A DNA stretch of 51,848 nucleotides from Prorocentrum cordatum. Its lineage: Eukaryota > Sar > Dinophyceae > Prorocentrales > Prorocentraceae. The notes beneath the pieces are model-generated. The model saw only the letters and a program-made list of their open reading frames with translations. It did not search any database and was not told where the DNA came from. The stretch lies in contig CAUYUJ010002706.1 in the NCBI GenBank assembly GCA_963575745.1, positions 1 through 51,848 of the forward strand. Direction: 5' to 3'. Below are positions 1 to 10,859 of this stretch, in pieces (the first letter of the stretch is position 1; every line of letters begins with the position of its first letter). Made by a program: the position numbers and the translations under genes.

Positions 1-83
1 TGATGGGGATGAGGAGGAGGCAGATGAGGAGGATGATGAGGAGGAGGAGGCGAACGAGGAGGTGGAGGAGGAGGAAGGCGAGG

Positions 84-772
84 CGGCGGATGAGGATTCT
101 GCTGCTGCTGCTGCTGATGATGATGCTGATGATGCTGCTGATGCTGCTGTTGCTGATGATGATGATGCGGATGGTGTTGCGGCTGCTGCTGCTGCTGATG
201 ATGATGATGATGATAATGTTGCTGATGATGATGCTGTTGATGATGATGAGGATGATGCTGTTGATGGTGATGATGCTGCTGATGATGGTTATGTTGCTGC
301 TGCTGCGGATCATGATGCTGCTGAGGTTGCTGTTGCTGCTGATGATGGTGTTGCTGATGATGATGGTACTATTGGTGATGATGGTGATGCTGATGCTGAT
401 GATGATGATGCTGATGATGATGATGCTGATGATGATGATGATGATGATGATGATGCTGAAGATGCTGTTGCTGCTGATGTTGCTGATGATGATGTTGATG
501 CTGATGATGAAGACGATGCTGATGGTGATGACGCAGATGCTGATGCTGATGACGATGATACCGATGACGATGTTGATGACGATGCTGATGCTGATGCTGG
601 TGATGAAGCGGATGATGCTGATGCTGCTGTTGATGCCGATGCTGATGATGCTGATGATGCTGATAGCGATGTTGCTGCTGCTGATGCTGATGAGGAGGCT
701 GATGTTGCTGATGATGATGATGCTGCAACTGATGATGACGATGGCGATGCTGATGGTGATGGTGGTGATGAT

Positions 773-803
<31 letters not shown>

Positions 804-918
804 ACGATGATGATGATGATGACGATGATGATGCTGATGCTGCTGATGATGATGCTGGTGATGCTGCTGGTGCTGATGATGCTGATGCTGCAGATGATGA
901 TGATGATGATGCTGATGC

Positions 919-971
<53 letters not shown>

Positions 972-1008
972 CTGCTGCTGATGATGATGATTATGATGAT
1001 GATGCTGC

Positions 1009-1064
<56 letters not shown>

Positions 1065-1075
1065 CTGCTGAGGAG
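84..1075. repeat. GAT/GCT trinucleotide microsatellite, ~1 kb
   Basis: The tract is a mixture of GAT, GCT and fewer GTT, GGT and GAC triplets kept in one register for about 1 kb. It is preceded by a short GGA-rich run (1-83). Because the period is 3, several frames stay open and read as Asp/Ala, Met/Leu or, on the minus strand, His/Gln polymers. I treat these as artefacts: no start context, domain or non-repetitive flank supports a protein. Confidence 0.95.
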
Positions 1076-1670
1076 GCATGGTAGGAGGAGGAGAAGGCGA
1101 ACGAGGAGGGAAGATGCGGATGCGGATGCGGAGGAGGATGAGGAGGAGGAGGAGGAGGAGGGAGGAGGGCGGAGGAGGCGGCGGAGGAGGAGGAGGAGGG
1201 AGGAGGAGGAGGAGGCGGGAGGAGGCGGAGGAGGAGGAGGAGGAGGAGAGGAGGAGGCGGAGGAGAGGAGGATGATGAGGAGGAGGAGGAGGAGGAGGAG
1301 GAGCAGGAGGTGGAGGTGGAGGAAGAGGGGGAGGATGAGGGAGGAGGAGGCGGCGGAGGAGGAGGAGAGGGGGAGGAGAGGAGGGGAGGAGGAGAGGAGG
1401 AGGAGGAGGAGGAGGAGAGGAAGGGGTACTGAGAAAGAGAGGCGAGGGAGGAGAGGAGGAGGAGGAGGAGGAGGAGGAGGAGGAGGGGGAGGAGGAGGAG
1501 GAGGAGGAGGAGGAGGGGGGGAGGAGGGGGAGGAATAGGGGGGAGGAGGAGGAGGAGGAGGTTGAGGAGGTGAGGAGGAGGGGGGGGAGGAGGAGGAGGA
1601 GGAGGAGGAAGGGAGGAGGAGGAGAGGAGGAGGAGGGAGGCGGAGGAGGAGTAGGCGGCGGGGGAGGACG
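1076..1670. repeat. GGA/GGC purine-rich microsatellite
   Basis: Almost pure purine on the + strand, GGA triplets interrupted by GGC, GAT and G runs. Strand asymmetry of this kind can form triplex (H-DNA) structures; that is general knowledge, not something shown here. Open frames through it encode Arg, Glu and Gly polymers and are not called. Confidence 0.95.
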
Positions 1671-1763
1671 AACATCAGAAACAGACGAAGCATAAGTAAT
1701 ATACTAGTAATGAGAGACGAATACACAAACAATACTAACCTACTCATAGTGATAAGAAGGCGC
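1671..1763. other. Short non-repetitive spacer
   Basis: About 90 bp of AT-richer sequence between two GGA tracts, with no recognisable feature. Confidence 0.6.
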
Positions 1764-2405
1764 GAAGCAGGAGGAGGAGGAGAGGCGGAGGAGGAGGAGG
1801 AGGAGGAGGCCGCGGATGAGGAGGTGGAGGAGGAGGAAGAGAAGAGGATGAGGGGGGGGCGGAGGAGGAGGAATGATAATAAGGATAAGAAGACGATGAT
1901 GATGATGATGATGAGGAAGAGGAGGACGGAGGAGGATGAGGCGGGGAGGAGGAGGATGATGCTGAGGAGGAGGCGGAGGAGGATGATGAGGAGGAAGAGG
2001 AGGATGAGGAGGAGGCGGAGAAGGAGAACCAGGAGGAGGAGGAGGATGAGGAGGCGGGGGGGATGATGATGATGGTGATGAAGATGATGATGCTGCTGAT
2101 GATGATGCTGATGATGATGCTGCTGATGCTGCTGCTGATGATGATGCTGCTGATGCTGCTGCTGATGATGGTGATGCTGATGATGATGCTGCTTTTGCTG
2201 CTGATGCTGATTCTGATGATAATGAGGATGATGATGATGAGGATTAGGATGAGGATCATGATGATGCTGCTGATGATGCTGATTATGATGATGCTGCTGA
2301 TGATGCTGCTGCTGCTGATGATGATGTTCATGCTGCTAATGATGATACTGTTGATTCTGTTGTTGTTGATGATGCTGATGATGATGATGATGATGATGAT
2401 GATGC

Positions 2406-2436
<31 letters not shown>

Positions 2437-2530
2437 GGTGGTAGTGGTGGTGGTGGTGGTGATGCTGCTGCTGCTGCTGATGATGATGATGAGGAGGAGG
2501 AGGAGGAGGAGGAGGAGGAGGAGAAGGAGG
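1764..2530. repeat. GGA then GAT/GCT then GGA compound microsatellite
   Basis: GGA-rich to about 2062, GAT/GCT-rich from 2063 to about 2489 (with a GGT run near 2420-2460), then GGA again to 2530. It repeats the composition and order of the first block (purine, GAT/GCT, purine), so the two blocks may be a large degenerate duplication. Confidence 0.9.
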
Positions 2531-2960
2531 TCTCTTGGGGCCCGCTTGGGGCTTCAGTGGCTTCCCGGGAGTCTCTTGGGGGCCTCCGAGGGGCTTCTTG
2601 GGAGCCTCCTGGGGCCTCTTGGGGGCCTCTTGGGGGCCCGTGGGGGCCCTTGGGGGGATCTAGTAAGCCTCTTGGCCTCCAGAGGCCGTCGTGGCCTCTC
2701 TGGGTCGTCGTAGGGCATCTTGGGGCGCTTTCGGGACGTCTTGGAGGCCTCTTGGGCCGTCTGTGGGCCGTTCTGAGGGCCTCTAGGCGTCGTCCTGGCG
2801 CTTTCTTGGCTCGTCTTGAGGCCCTCTCTGGGGCTTCTTGGGCCGTCTTGGAGACGTCTTGGAAGCCCGAAAATGCGAGAGCGCGACACGCTTTAGGCAT
2901 CTTCGAGTTCTTCCAGATAGCCTCTTGAAGCACTTCTGGGGCGTCTTGGGTATTCGGCGG
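2531..2960 (+). repeat. Degenerate CTTGGGGGCC array, block 1
   Basis: Tandem, very degenerate repetition of GTCTTGGGGGCCTCTTGGGC-like units. Half-units alternate between 10 and 11 bp, giving a ~21-bp period. The same family recurs at about 3480-3860, 4048-4235, 22835-22930, 23100-23300, 24226-24545, 25560-25690 and 28330-28500, always with CTTGGG on the + strand. Predicted peptides through it (Leu/Gly/Trp-rich, or Arg/Pro-rich on the other strand) are repeat artefacts. Confidence 0.85.
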
Positions 2961-3242
2961 CGTTGCAGCCATCTAGGGTCGTCTTAAGGAAAACTTGGGT
3001 GAACTTGGAGGCCTCATAGAGCCTCTTGGACCGTCTCTGAGGCCATCTTGGAACGTCCTTGGCCAACATCTCCATGTTGTAAGGATGTCTCAGGTGGAAC
3101 GATTGTTTTGGGACGATGGGATGGGGTTCACCGGGATCCTTGGATGTGGCTGGCGGGTCAAGGTGAAGGTCATTGGGAACGTTCACACAAATTGCAAAAA
3201 CAGAACCGTAGAAATCGGGCAGGGCTAGAACGAGGGCAGATC
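2961..3242. other. Sequence without recognisable gene
   Basis: Mixed-composition sequence between the CTTGGG array and dispersed repeat A. Open frames of 77 and 97 codons exist, but I see no conserved domain. Confidence 0.5.
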
Positions 3243-3392
3243 CGTTCCAGAGGGTTCCAGAACGCTCTCGGAGCGTTCCGGAACGCTCTGAGGAGGCTGC
3301 GGCGCTCGAGACGTCCTCCAGAGCCTCTGGATCTCAGAGATTCTCGATTTATCCTCACCCGAATTTATCCTCGTCCTGGCTTCGTCTTAAGA
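3243..3392 (+). repeat. Dispersed repeat A, copy 1, with conserved hairpin
   Basis: About 145 bp that matches 44055-44200 throughout: the AACGCTCT hairpin, then the CGTCCTCCAGA, GATCTCAGAG and TCGTCCTGGC blocks, in the same order and orientation. It starts with an inverted repeat, GAACGCTC-TCG-GAGCGTTC, an 8-bp stem with a 3-nt loop, which the other copy also has. No coding frame is conserved between the copies. Confidence 0.85.
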
Positions 3393-3479
3393 AAATTCAG
3401 CGCGCCATGCGCCCCCATGGTAAGTCAACAGGGGGCGGCGGATCTAGAGGCCACCTTCGGCCTATCTCGCCACCGTGCC

Positions 3480-3860
3480 TGGGTTGTGGATCGATGGCCT
3501 CTGGGGATGCCTGTGGGGATCTCTGGGGAGGCCTCCCAGAAGCTTCTTGGGGCTGATTTTCGACGGGCCTCTCGGAGTCTCATGAGGACCACCTGGATCT
3601 TGATTTGGGCCTCGCGGGGGCTTCGGCTGCTGGGGGGTTCCTTAGGGGCCTGCTGGTGGTGTCGGGGTCATCGTGGAGTGGAAAAGCTCGAAATGTCGGT
3701 CTGTGCTCCTCCTCTTGGGGCTTTCTTGGGGTCCTCTTGAGCCGTCTGAGGGGGCTTCTTGGTCAGTGTTGGGGCCCTCCTGGGCCGTCAGGAGGCTCTC
3801 TTGGGGGGGCCTCCTGGGCCGTCTTGGGGCGATCGTGGGGGCCTTCAGGGCGTATCGGGG
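3480..3860 (+). repeat. Degenerate CTTGGGGGCC array, block 2
   Basis: Same family and orientation as the block at 2531, best preserved at 3715-3840. Its 3' end runs into GTGTCGGAAACAGGAAAGGG, which resembles the 3' flank of the block ending at 24545 (CGTCGGAAAGCCGAAAG). The arrays may therefore belong to a larger dispersed element. Confidence 0.75.
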
Positions 3861-3914
3861 TGTCGGAAACAGGAAAGGGCGAGACTACTCGACATCAGAA
3901 CAGGGGAGCGAAGA

Positions 3915-3993
3915 ACGACATAAACCTAAAAAGTCAGAGGTCCGGGCGGATTTCTCGGATGGGCGCGGACCTCCGAGTTTTTATGTTCATGCC
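3915..3993. mobile_element. CATAAAC-family palindromic element, short copy
   Basis: It begins GACATAAACC and ends TTTTTATGTTCATGCC. The inner part has GAGGTCCG paired with CGGACCTC around GGATTTCTCGGAT. The ends and the GGATTTCT core match the larger elements at 29829-29997 and 41311-41481, so this looks like an internally shortened member. It encodes no protein. Confidence 0.65.
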
Positions 3994-4047
3994 ATTTTTC
4001 GTTGCCCTGTATCGAGCACTACAGCACTACAAGGGAATGCATGATTT

Positions 4048-4235
4048 CGGCCTCTTCGGGCCCTCTTGGGGGCCTCTTGGAGCCCTCTTGGGGCGTCTTG
4101 GGGGCTTCTTAAGCCATCTGCAGGCTATCTGGAGAGCGTCTTGGAGTGATCTTGGGGCGACCCGAGGCCATCTCGGAGCGTCTTGGGTGTCTCTTGGGTC
4201 CCTCTTGGCTCGTTTGGGGGCCTTCTTGCCTCTGG
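4048..4235 (+). repeat. Degenerate CTTGGGGGCC array, block 3
   Basis: Half-units of 10-11 bp (TCTTGGGGGC, TCTTGGAGCC and variants), in the same orientation as the other blocks. Confidence 0.8.
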
Positions 4236-4718
4236 AAAAGTCACGCGACAACACGTGACAGCGCGCTGGAAGCCCAAAGAAATTGAATTTGGGCTCTGCC
4301 CCAGAAGGTTCAATCCTCAGGACTGAGGGCGGAGGACCCGAGGGACCTGATGACACTTGAACTCGTACCTGGCGGCACGGTGGCGGATGTCAGATACACA
4401 GAGCTCGAAGGGACCTGAGCTCACCGATGCCGACGGCACGGTGTCGGATAAGGAAGAGGGATGGAGGCAGGGCTCATTTCGACTCATCCGATTCGATTCG
4501 ATTTCGATGGCTTCCAATTCCGATTCGATTCGACTAGGGATTTCGATGTGGGTTCCGATTTCTTGTTGGCGGCATACCAGCCTGCCGATTTCCGCCGATT
4601 CGGCTGTCGATCTCCGCCGACCCGATTCCTTTCGATCGCCGACCCGACTCATCGATCCGATTCTGGGCTCTCCCGTGGAGGAGGCCGAGGCGGCGAAGGA
4701 GGAGGCAGGGGGTGCTTT
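4236..4718. other. Unassigned sequence with CGATTC-rich segment
   Basis: No gene is recognised. Between about 4478 and 4665 the motif CGATTC or CGATTT recurs every 5-15 bp (ATTCGATTCGATTTCGAT and variants), a degenerate short tandem repeat. Confidence 0.55.
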
Positions 4719-4872
4719 CCTCCTCCTCCTCCTCCTCCTTCTCCTCCTCCTCCTCCTCCTCCTCCTCCTCCTCCTCCTCCCCCTCCTCCCCCTCCTCCTC
4801 CCCCCTCCTCCTCCCCCCTCCTCCTCCTCCTCCTCCTCCTCCTCCTCCTCCTCCTCCTCCTCCTCCTCCTCC
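4719..4872. repeat. (CCT)n microsatellite
   Basis: About 150 bp of CTC triplets on the + strand, i.e. GGA on the minus strand, with a few T and C interruptions. Confidence 0.95.
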
Positions 4873-5455
4873 CAGTTTTCGGGCTTGCATCCATATCCCA
4901 CCCAGGGGTCGGCATGCCTTTTCGGTAGGCGCTGACGTTCAGACCCCCAAGGGCTTTATCCTCCTCCTCCTCCTCCTCCTCCTCCTCCTCCCTCCTCCCT
5001 CCTCGGGCCCTGCATCCTTCCTCCTTCCCCTGTGGAGGCCAAGGGGGGCGCCCTCTGCGCACCGCCCGCCCCGACGCGAGAGCGCCCCCGAGCCCGGGGC
5101 CAGGCTGCAGGGGCCTCCGGGAGCGGGGCGCGCGCCCCGGCCGAGCGGCACGCGCCGGGCGCCCAGCCGTCGTGGGTGCCGCAGGGCTCGGGGCTGAGAC
5201 GCGGGCGGAGGACGAGGACGAGGACGACGAGGACGACGGCGACGAGGACCACGACGACGACGACGACGACGAGGACCACGACGACGAGGACCACGACGAC
5301 GACGACGAGGACCTTTGCGTTTCGGAGGTTTTCGGGTGTCGGAGGCAGGCCTGCCCCCCCGGCCCCCCGAGGAGGATCGACGTGCGAAGACACCCAAGGG
5401 TTGAGGAGGAGGAGGAGGAGGAGGAGGAGGCGGAGGCGGAGGCGGAGGAAGCCGA
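4873..5455. repeat. Cluster of CCT, GAC and GGA tracts in GC-rich sequence
   Basis: (CCT)n at about 4962-5003, a GC-rich non-repetitive stretch at 5040-5200, (GAC)n at about 5206-5312 and (GGA)n at about 5402-5450. The spacers 4873-4960 and 5320-5400 share words in the same order (GTTTTCGGG, GACGT, CCCAAGGG), a hint of an old duplication. Long overlapping frames on both strands are low-complexity only. Confidence 0.75.
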
Positions 5456-5690
5456 GGAGACGAATGTGGAGGATGGAGGGCTCAGGCTTCTTCCCGCCCG
5501 ACAGGTTGGGCAGGTAAGTGTAAAGAGAGCGCCCCATCGCCAGCCCTGCATGCCGCTGCCGCTCCAGCCACTCCCGAGTGTTGCGGGTGTCCCACCCCGT
5601 CAGCCTGCACACCATGGCCCCAGGCCGTGCTGCAGGCGTCACGCCGTCTCGCCGTCGCGTCTCGACGTGCCAGAAGTGCACATAAGCAAC
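5456..5690. other. Sequence without recognisable gene
   Basis: Between the GGA tract and the CA-rich satellite. No domain or RNA gene seen. Confidence 0.45.
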
Positions 5691-6147
5691 ATTCGGGATT
5701 ACGTACAACGAGCGCACGCGCGCACCAACAGCGTACACCACCACCACGCACGCGATCGGCATGCACCAGCCATGAACAAAAACACGTATCAACAGCACAG
5801 CAAGAGCAGGCATCACTGGCAGGCATCACGAACATAACGACCACACAAGCCAATAACATGCATCGGTAACATATGCACACACACACACGCCAGGGACAGG
5901 CATCAATGACACACGCCCACTGATAGCACATATCAAGCACATGCATCAATAACATGAGCCGTACCGTTTGCACTCATCACTAAATGGCAGCACATATAAT
6001 GCACCAGCAACATACACCACGTTCGGTCAGCAATAACAGTCATCAGCGTCACGCGGCAATGACGGACACCAATGCTGTACACAATCGGCACAAGTTAAAC
6101 CAATCCATCCAGAACGTAGACCAATGATAATCACCCATATTGCGAGA
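5691..6147 (+). repeat. CA-rich degenerate satellite, left part
   Basis: A-, C- and G-rich sequence made of recurring words such as CACCAACA, CATCAATAACATG and CATCACGAACATAAC. The same word set fills 17693-19010, on the far side of the LTR retroelement. I infer one array interrupted by the element. Confidence 0.7.
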
Positions 6148-6984
6148 CGTTCCAGATTTGTTCTACAGTGAACACGGGATGCCAGGCACCCCAGCCAGTG
6201 TAACCGCTTCCGCAACCGTTTTGGTTCAGGCAGGGGCTTCGGCCCCTTTGAGACACCGAGACGTGGTGCTCGTGCTGGTCGGAGAATATTCCCCAATCAG
6301 AGCTTGCCTTTGTAGGGATCCTAGCGGATTCATATGGTTAGGTGGGCGTCACCGCCGATTTGGGAGGCCGTCCCTGGTGCCCCGTAGCCTTATAGCCCCA
6401 GAGCCCTATAGCCCTATAGCCTTATAGCCCTATAGCCCTATAGGCCTATATGCCTATAGCACTATAGCTTTATAGCCCTATAGCCCTAAGAGCCTGATAG
6501 CCCTATAGCCCAGTAGCCCTACAGCCCTATAGCCCTAAGAGCCTTATAGCCCTATAGCCCAGTAGCCCTATAGCCCTATAGCCCTGTAGCCCTATAGCCT
6601 TATAGCCCTATAGCCCTATAGCCCTATAGCCCTATAGCCCTATAGCCCTATAGCCCTATAGCCCTATAGCCCCATAGCCCCATAGCCTTATCGCCCTATA
6701 ACCCTTTAGCCCTGTAGCCCTCTAGCCCTATAACCCAGTAGCCCTATAGCCGTATAGCCCTATAGCCTTATAGCCCTATAGCCCTATAGCCCTATAGCCC
6801 CATAGCCTTATAGCCCTATAGCCCTATAGCCCTACAGCCCTGTAGCCCTATAGCCCCTTAGCCCCATAGCCTTATAGCCCCACAGCCCCATAGGCCTATA
6901 GCCCCGTAGAAAAGTATTCATTTTGGGTTTTTTCTCCGGTATCATCTTTATCTCAGAAGCTGCCGCTCCTCCGCAAGTCTACCA
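6148..6984 (+). repeat. 5' LTR, expanded by an internal satellite
   Basis: The first ~90 bp match the start of the 3' LTR, and the last ~25 bp (6960-6984) match its end, finishing in CA. Between them lies unrelated sequence containing the CCCTATAG array. The 3' copy is only 145 bp, so the 5' copy has gained about 690 bp. Confidence 0.7.
6380..6905 (+). repeat. CCCTATAG 8-bp satellite
   Basis: About 65 copies of CCCTATAG with variants (CCTTATAG, CCCAGTAG, CCCCATAG, CCTGTAG). It lies inside the 5' LTR of the retroelement and has no counterpart in the 3' LTR, so it expanded or inserted after the element integrated. Confidence 0.95.
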
Positions 6985-7255
6985 TAATTGGTGGTGGCTG
7001 AGCTGGCATCAGCTCCACGATGGGTGCCAGCGTGCCCCAAGAGTGTGAGTGAGCTCGCGGACGAGATAGATCAGAATTTTTTGCGGTGGACAGCACTAGG
7101 AGCATTAGTTTCGACAATAGCGGGAAGCAGACAACTGTGCGAATCCGACGGGCGCCTACAGCTAGGCGGAGAGTCGACACCATGGGTGACGAGGAGGACG
7201 ATTCTGGGAAGATTTCGTGGCCCCAGCGGTGGATAGACGTGGAGGCGACAGTGGC
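6985..7255 (+). other. Untranslated leader of the retroelement
   Basis: It lies between the 5' LTR and the first gag-like frame. It carries the tentative primer-binding site (7004-7015). Nothing else is recognised. Confidence 0.4.
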
Positions 7256-8150
7256 AGGTACGTGCCACCACCCACCATCAAGGTTTCCACGATCGAGGAA
7301 CTGCGGCGGTACGTGCGCCGCCTGCGGATCTGGTCCAAGGCGGCGGCGGGCATACCAGCTGAGCAACTCTGGCTGCGCGCGTACTGCAGCACCCTGGTCG
7401 GCGGCGACGACCAGATCTGGAGCATCGTGGACGGTCTCGACCCCGAGGATCTCGATGGTGCAGGCCCTGGAGGCGGAGATCTGGCTAAAGAGCGTGTGCT
7501 TGAAATACATGGAGTTCGAAAACACATTCTTCTGCAGCGAGTGCAAGAAGGGCGATATTCTGCAGTAGTACTCCATGAAGATCAAAAAGGCGTTCGGCCA
7601 GCTTCGCAAGCTGCAGGTCACGTTGGACGATGTTAAAGGCTATTCCTGTTTGCCCCAGGCGAAGCTCGACCACGTCGAGCGCATGGCGGTGATCCTCCAG
7701 ACGACCCGCTCGTTGGCCTACGAGGATGCGCGGGACGCTTTGAAGGGCCTCCGGGGCGACAGTTCGCTGGAGAAGACGACCGAATCCTACCAGGGGGACA
7801 ACGCTGGGTATAATCGCTCCGCCAAGGCGTTCAACGTGGACGAGCACGACTCCCTGGAGGACGAGGAGGACCCCATCGCCCAGGCACTGCGCGCGCTGGA
7901 AGGCGGCTTAGAGCAGGACGGTGCGCTCGTGGAGGAAGACGCCGCGGGCCGTCGACGAGGAGAAGGCCTACGCTGTGCTGGCGGTGTGGCAGGCCAGGCC
8001 CAGAGGTTTGGCTGCTGGCAGGAGACTCGTCGGGTGGCGCATTATCTCCAGACGTCCATGGGCCTACTGCGATGTGATGCCGCTTTGAGGCGGTGGCCGC
8101 GGCAGTGGCGACGGCGAGTGCCAGTGGAAGGCCCAGTAGAGGATTGATAA
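7256..8150 (+). pseudogene. Gag-like polyprotein remnant of the copia element
   Basis: The frame starting near 7256 reads TIEELRRYVRRLRIWSKAAA followed by a WSIVDGLDPEDL segment. That resembles the start of gag in dinoflagellate copia-like elements (a tryptophan-containing helical region, then a GLDPEDL-like block). After a frame change near 7445 it continues with MVQALEAEIWLKS, a stop at 7566, then KIKKAFGQLRKLQVTLDDVK and LDHVERMAVILQTTRSLAYE. A second frame change near 7945 leads to DEEKAYAVLAVWQARPRGLA. In this family the gag protein would bind element RNA and build the particle. At least two frameshifts and one stop make it non-functional. The assignment rests on remembered family patterns plus the position between an LTR and the pol domains. 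Confidence 0.6.
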
Positions 8151-8208
8151 GCTGAGGCGCCGGACTGGGTGCCGCTGGTGCTAGCAGAGCGGCCACTAGA
8201 CGGGAGAG

Positions 8209-8595
8209 TGTAAGAACCCACCGAAGAAGTGGGAGGAGCACGTCCGGGCGGTCTGCGCGGCGGAGGAGTCAGGCCCCGACAAGGATTCGGCCCGCGTGTT
8301 CGAGTCGGACGACGGCGGCTTCCTGGTGACGAAATCCACGGATGACACCGTCGATGAGCCTGTCGAGCCCGACCCCGTGGATGACCCCGCGAAAATCAAG
8401 AACCGTGAGCGCCGGCTGCGGGCGAAGGCGCGCGAGAAGGCCACCGTCGCTCCTGAGGCGGCCTCGAGCGCAGCAGCAGAGCCAGCACTCACGGGAGTCG
8501 AGATGCCCCCCCCCCGTTCCGTTTTCGAGAGTGCCTACAGCGGGCCAAGCAGCGTCTGCGACATCTTTCAGCAGCACAATTCATGGGAATTTTAG
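8209..8595 (+). pseudogene. Charged C-terminal gag/linker segment, unassigned
   Basis: One open frame of ~128 codons: CKNPPKKWEEHVRAVCAAEE, an acidic stretch (TDDTVDEPVEPDPVDDPAK), a basic stretch (NRERRLRAKAREK) and an Ala/Pro-rich tail. Its position after the gag-like segment suggests the gag C-terminus or a gag-pol linker. The complete zinc knuckle (CX2CX4HX4C) expected there is not visible; only a CKNPPKKW fragment is present. No protease motif (D-S/T-G) is recognised downstream to 9600. Confidence 0.35.
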
Positions 8596-9639
8596 AGGGC
8601 ATGGTGGTTGCGTGGTTCTCCATCGGGGGTATCACGATCGCAATGCGCGATTGTGCGATCAGGAGATTCAATGGTTTGAATATCAAATGCGTCTCGCGTT
8701 TTAGCCGGAGTATTCGCTGCGCGAGCGGCCAGTTTGCTCCGTCGAAGTGGGTTGCCGAGTGTCCAGTCGTAAAGTTTTGCGTGGTGCCAGGCTGGGCCCT
8801 GTTATTGGCTTCGGATGGTTTGCTCGAGGACCTGTCCAGGACCGTAGATACTGTGAACGGCATCCTCGCCTTGGGCTCCCTGGACGTCTCCGGGGCCCTT
8901 CGGCGCTCCCGGGATAATCCGGAGACGAACCAGTGACGTTTTCCTTTGTGATTTTTGGCGCTGGCGGCTGTCAGAGACCCTGGCGCGCCGAGATGAGGAC
9001 TTCGGAGATCGCGTGCGCCTCAGAGGGCTCGATCAGCCTGGAGAGGACAGGTTGTTGCAGCGCTCGCCCCACCTCGGCCTCCTTCAGACGGGCGCCCCGA
9101 GGAACTCGGAGGGCCCGAGGCGAACGCAACCGCCCCGATCACAAGCCAAAAAAGTGCTAGTGCGCCGATTCCGAGCAGTGCGGGCTCAACAGGTTCAGGA
9201 GTTCCGACTGCGTGAAGTTCGGGCTTCACCAGTTCAGGGCCATGATTACCCCAATATCGAGCTTAACAGGTTCTTCGAGCTCGGGTGGTTCGGTGTGGGT
9301 TGCAACGTAACCCTCCTTACCTCTAAGTGGTCCCGAGAGAACCGCCTGCCGCTATTCATCCTGAAGGCTCGCTACATGAGTGAGGTGACTGAGCAGAGCG
9401 ACCAAACCATCGAGCAGTGAGAGATGAAGCAACTAGCTGAGTTTCGATTGTGCCGCCTTCACCGCGCGAGTTGGCTGGCATCTAATGAGCGCAACCACCA
9501 TCAGCAGTCCTCGGCACCTGCGAGTCCCTGCGTTGTGCACGTTGCGGGCCCTTCAGCTGGAGGCCGGCTTCGCGGTCGAATTCGTTGCCCTTTTCGGTCA
9601 TGTCGACAGAGACCCCTGCGGGCGGGACTACATGTCCGC
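8596..9639 (+). other. Interior of retroelement without recognised domain
   Basis: Frames of 117 codons (8583-8936) and 135 codons (9013-9420) are open, but I recognise no protease or other domain. The expected place of a copia aspartic protease falls here. It is either decayed beyond recognition or lost. Confidence 0.4.
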
Positions 9640-10850
9640 CTTGGCACCCTCGACGTCCAGCACTGGACCTGGAGCCGGCTTGGCACTCACAATGTGGACA
9701 AAGCCGTGGGTCTGGTCAACTTCGCTCGTCGGGAGCGGCTGGACATCTTTGGCCTGACAGATGTGGGCAGCACCGCGTCTGCCATTGAGGTGCTGGAGAG
9801 CGCGGCGAGAGGCGCGAAGCGTGCGTGGGAGGAGGTGGGCAACACCATCGTGGCCCTCGAGGAGTGCATCCTCGTGTTCGGCACCCGGGTGGCCTTCATG
9901 CTGTCGCCGGCTGCAGCCCAGATCCGGCGGGAAGGCGGGGCCCGTGTGTCCCGCGGGCACGGCGACCGGCTACTCCACCTTCGATGGGACCTTGCCGGCC
10001 AGAACTTCGACTTTGTCGTGGGTTGCGCCCCCGCTGGCCACGGGCGCTCGCGCGCCGAGTTCTTCGAGCAGGCCGACTCCCTCCGGGCGCAGTTGCGGGC
10101 CCGCGCGGTGCACATTTGGATGGGGGACTGGAACTCGCACGTCGGTAAGGGGTCCCACACTCAGTTTCCGCAGCTGGTGGGCCACCACGGTCTGAAGACT
10201 GAAATGCACAAACTGGGCAAGAGCTGCTCGAGTGGATCGACCGGGGCCTGGTCGACATGTGCTTGCCTGATTCCTTCGCGTGGATCGGCTCGCGTGGTAC
10301 TTGGCGAGTTCTGATAAATCGATCTGGGGTTGAAGAGTGCCGTCGTTGGTACGAACTCGACACGTTTGTTGTGAGCAGAGGAGTGGAGAAGAGAATGCGT
10401 CGTTGGCGCACACGAGTGAGCGATTGTTTGACTGACCACCATGCCAAGATTGTTGATATGTGCCTTCCTTCGGGCAAACGTGAGGAGTCGAGAGCGCAGG
10501 GCCGCCAACTCAAGGAGGCTGCTGGCCGTGCTGTGTCCCAACGCAAGCCGAGACCGTCGGCCACAGGCTTGTTGCGCGGCAAGACTCGTGAGTCTGATCT
10601 TGCTCGAGAGAGATGTTCATGAGACCGATCGTTTGGCACGGGAGGCACCAATCGACTGTAGTTGGCCGGAAGTTGCGCGCATGTGTGTTGCCTCTATGGA
10701 GTCTGTTGCACCCCGGGGGAGACGGAACCTTGGAGTGCCCTGCATGGGTGGTCATGCGGATGAGGTTATGGCCGCCCGACAACGTCTGCGGCAACTCGCC
10801 GAACAGTGCCGGAAAACCTCGGCTCAGCACGCTCGTTGGACAGCGCTTCC
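9640..10850 (+). pseudogene. LINE-type endonuclease (EEP fold) remnant plus linker
   Basis: One frame from about 9640 reads RLGTHNVDKAVGLVNFARRE, RLDIFGLTDVGS, then later VHIWMGDWNSHVGKGS and GHHGLKTEMHKLGK. A frame change near 10218 leads to ELLEWIDRGLVDMC, GSRGTW, WYELDTFVV and VSDCLTDHHAK. This is the block order of the endonuclease/exonuclease/phosphatase domain of LINE elements: start strand, GDWNxH catalytic loop, YELD, and final SDHxP-like block (here TDHHAK, so the last His-containing block is altered). The linker WPEVARMCVASMESVAPRGR near 10660-10740 is typical of the segment between endonuclease and reverse transcriptase. No LINE reverse transcriptase follows. The enzyme would nick target DNA in intact elements. 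Here it is frameshifted and lies inside a copia element, so it is a nested LINE fragment or a chimera. Confidence 0.8.
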
Positions 10851-10859
10851 TGCCAGTAG

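Noticed and set aside
369-1079. His/Gln-rich minus-strand frame of 236 codons
   Set aside because: Shadow of the GAT/GCT repeat.
62-1538. Long Asp/Ala, Met/Leu and Arg/Glu frames in the first microsatellite
   Set aside because: Open only because the period is 3; no non-repetitive coding part.
5691-6147. CRISPR-like array in the CA-rich region
   Set aside because: No identical repeats with regular spacers; words are degenerate and irregularly spaced, and the genome is eukaryotic.
6985-7020. TGGCATCAGCTC as a certain primer-binding site
   Set aside because: Only 9 of 12 bases match and it lies about 20 bp from the LTR end, so it is mentioned as tentative rather than called.
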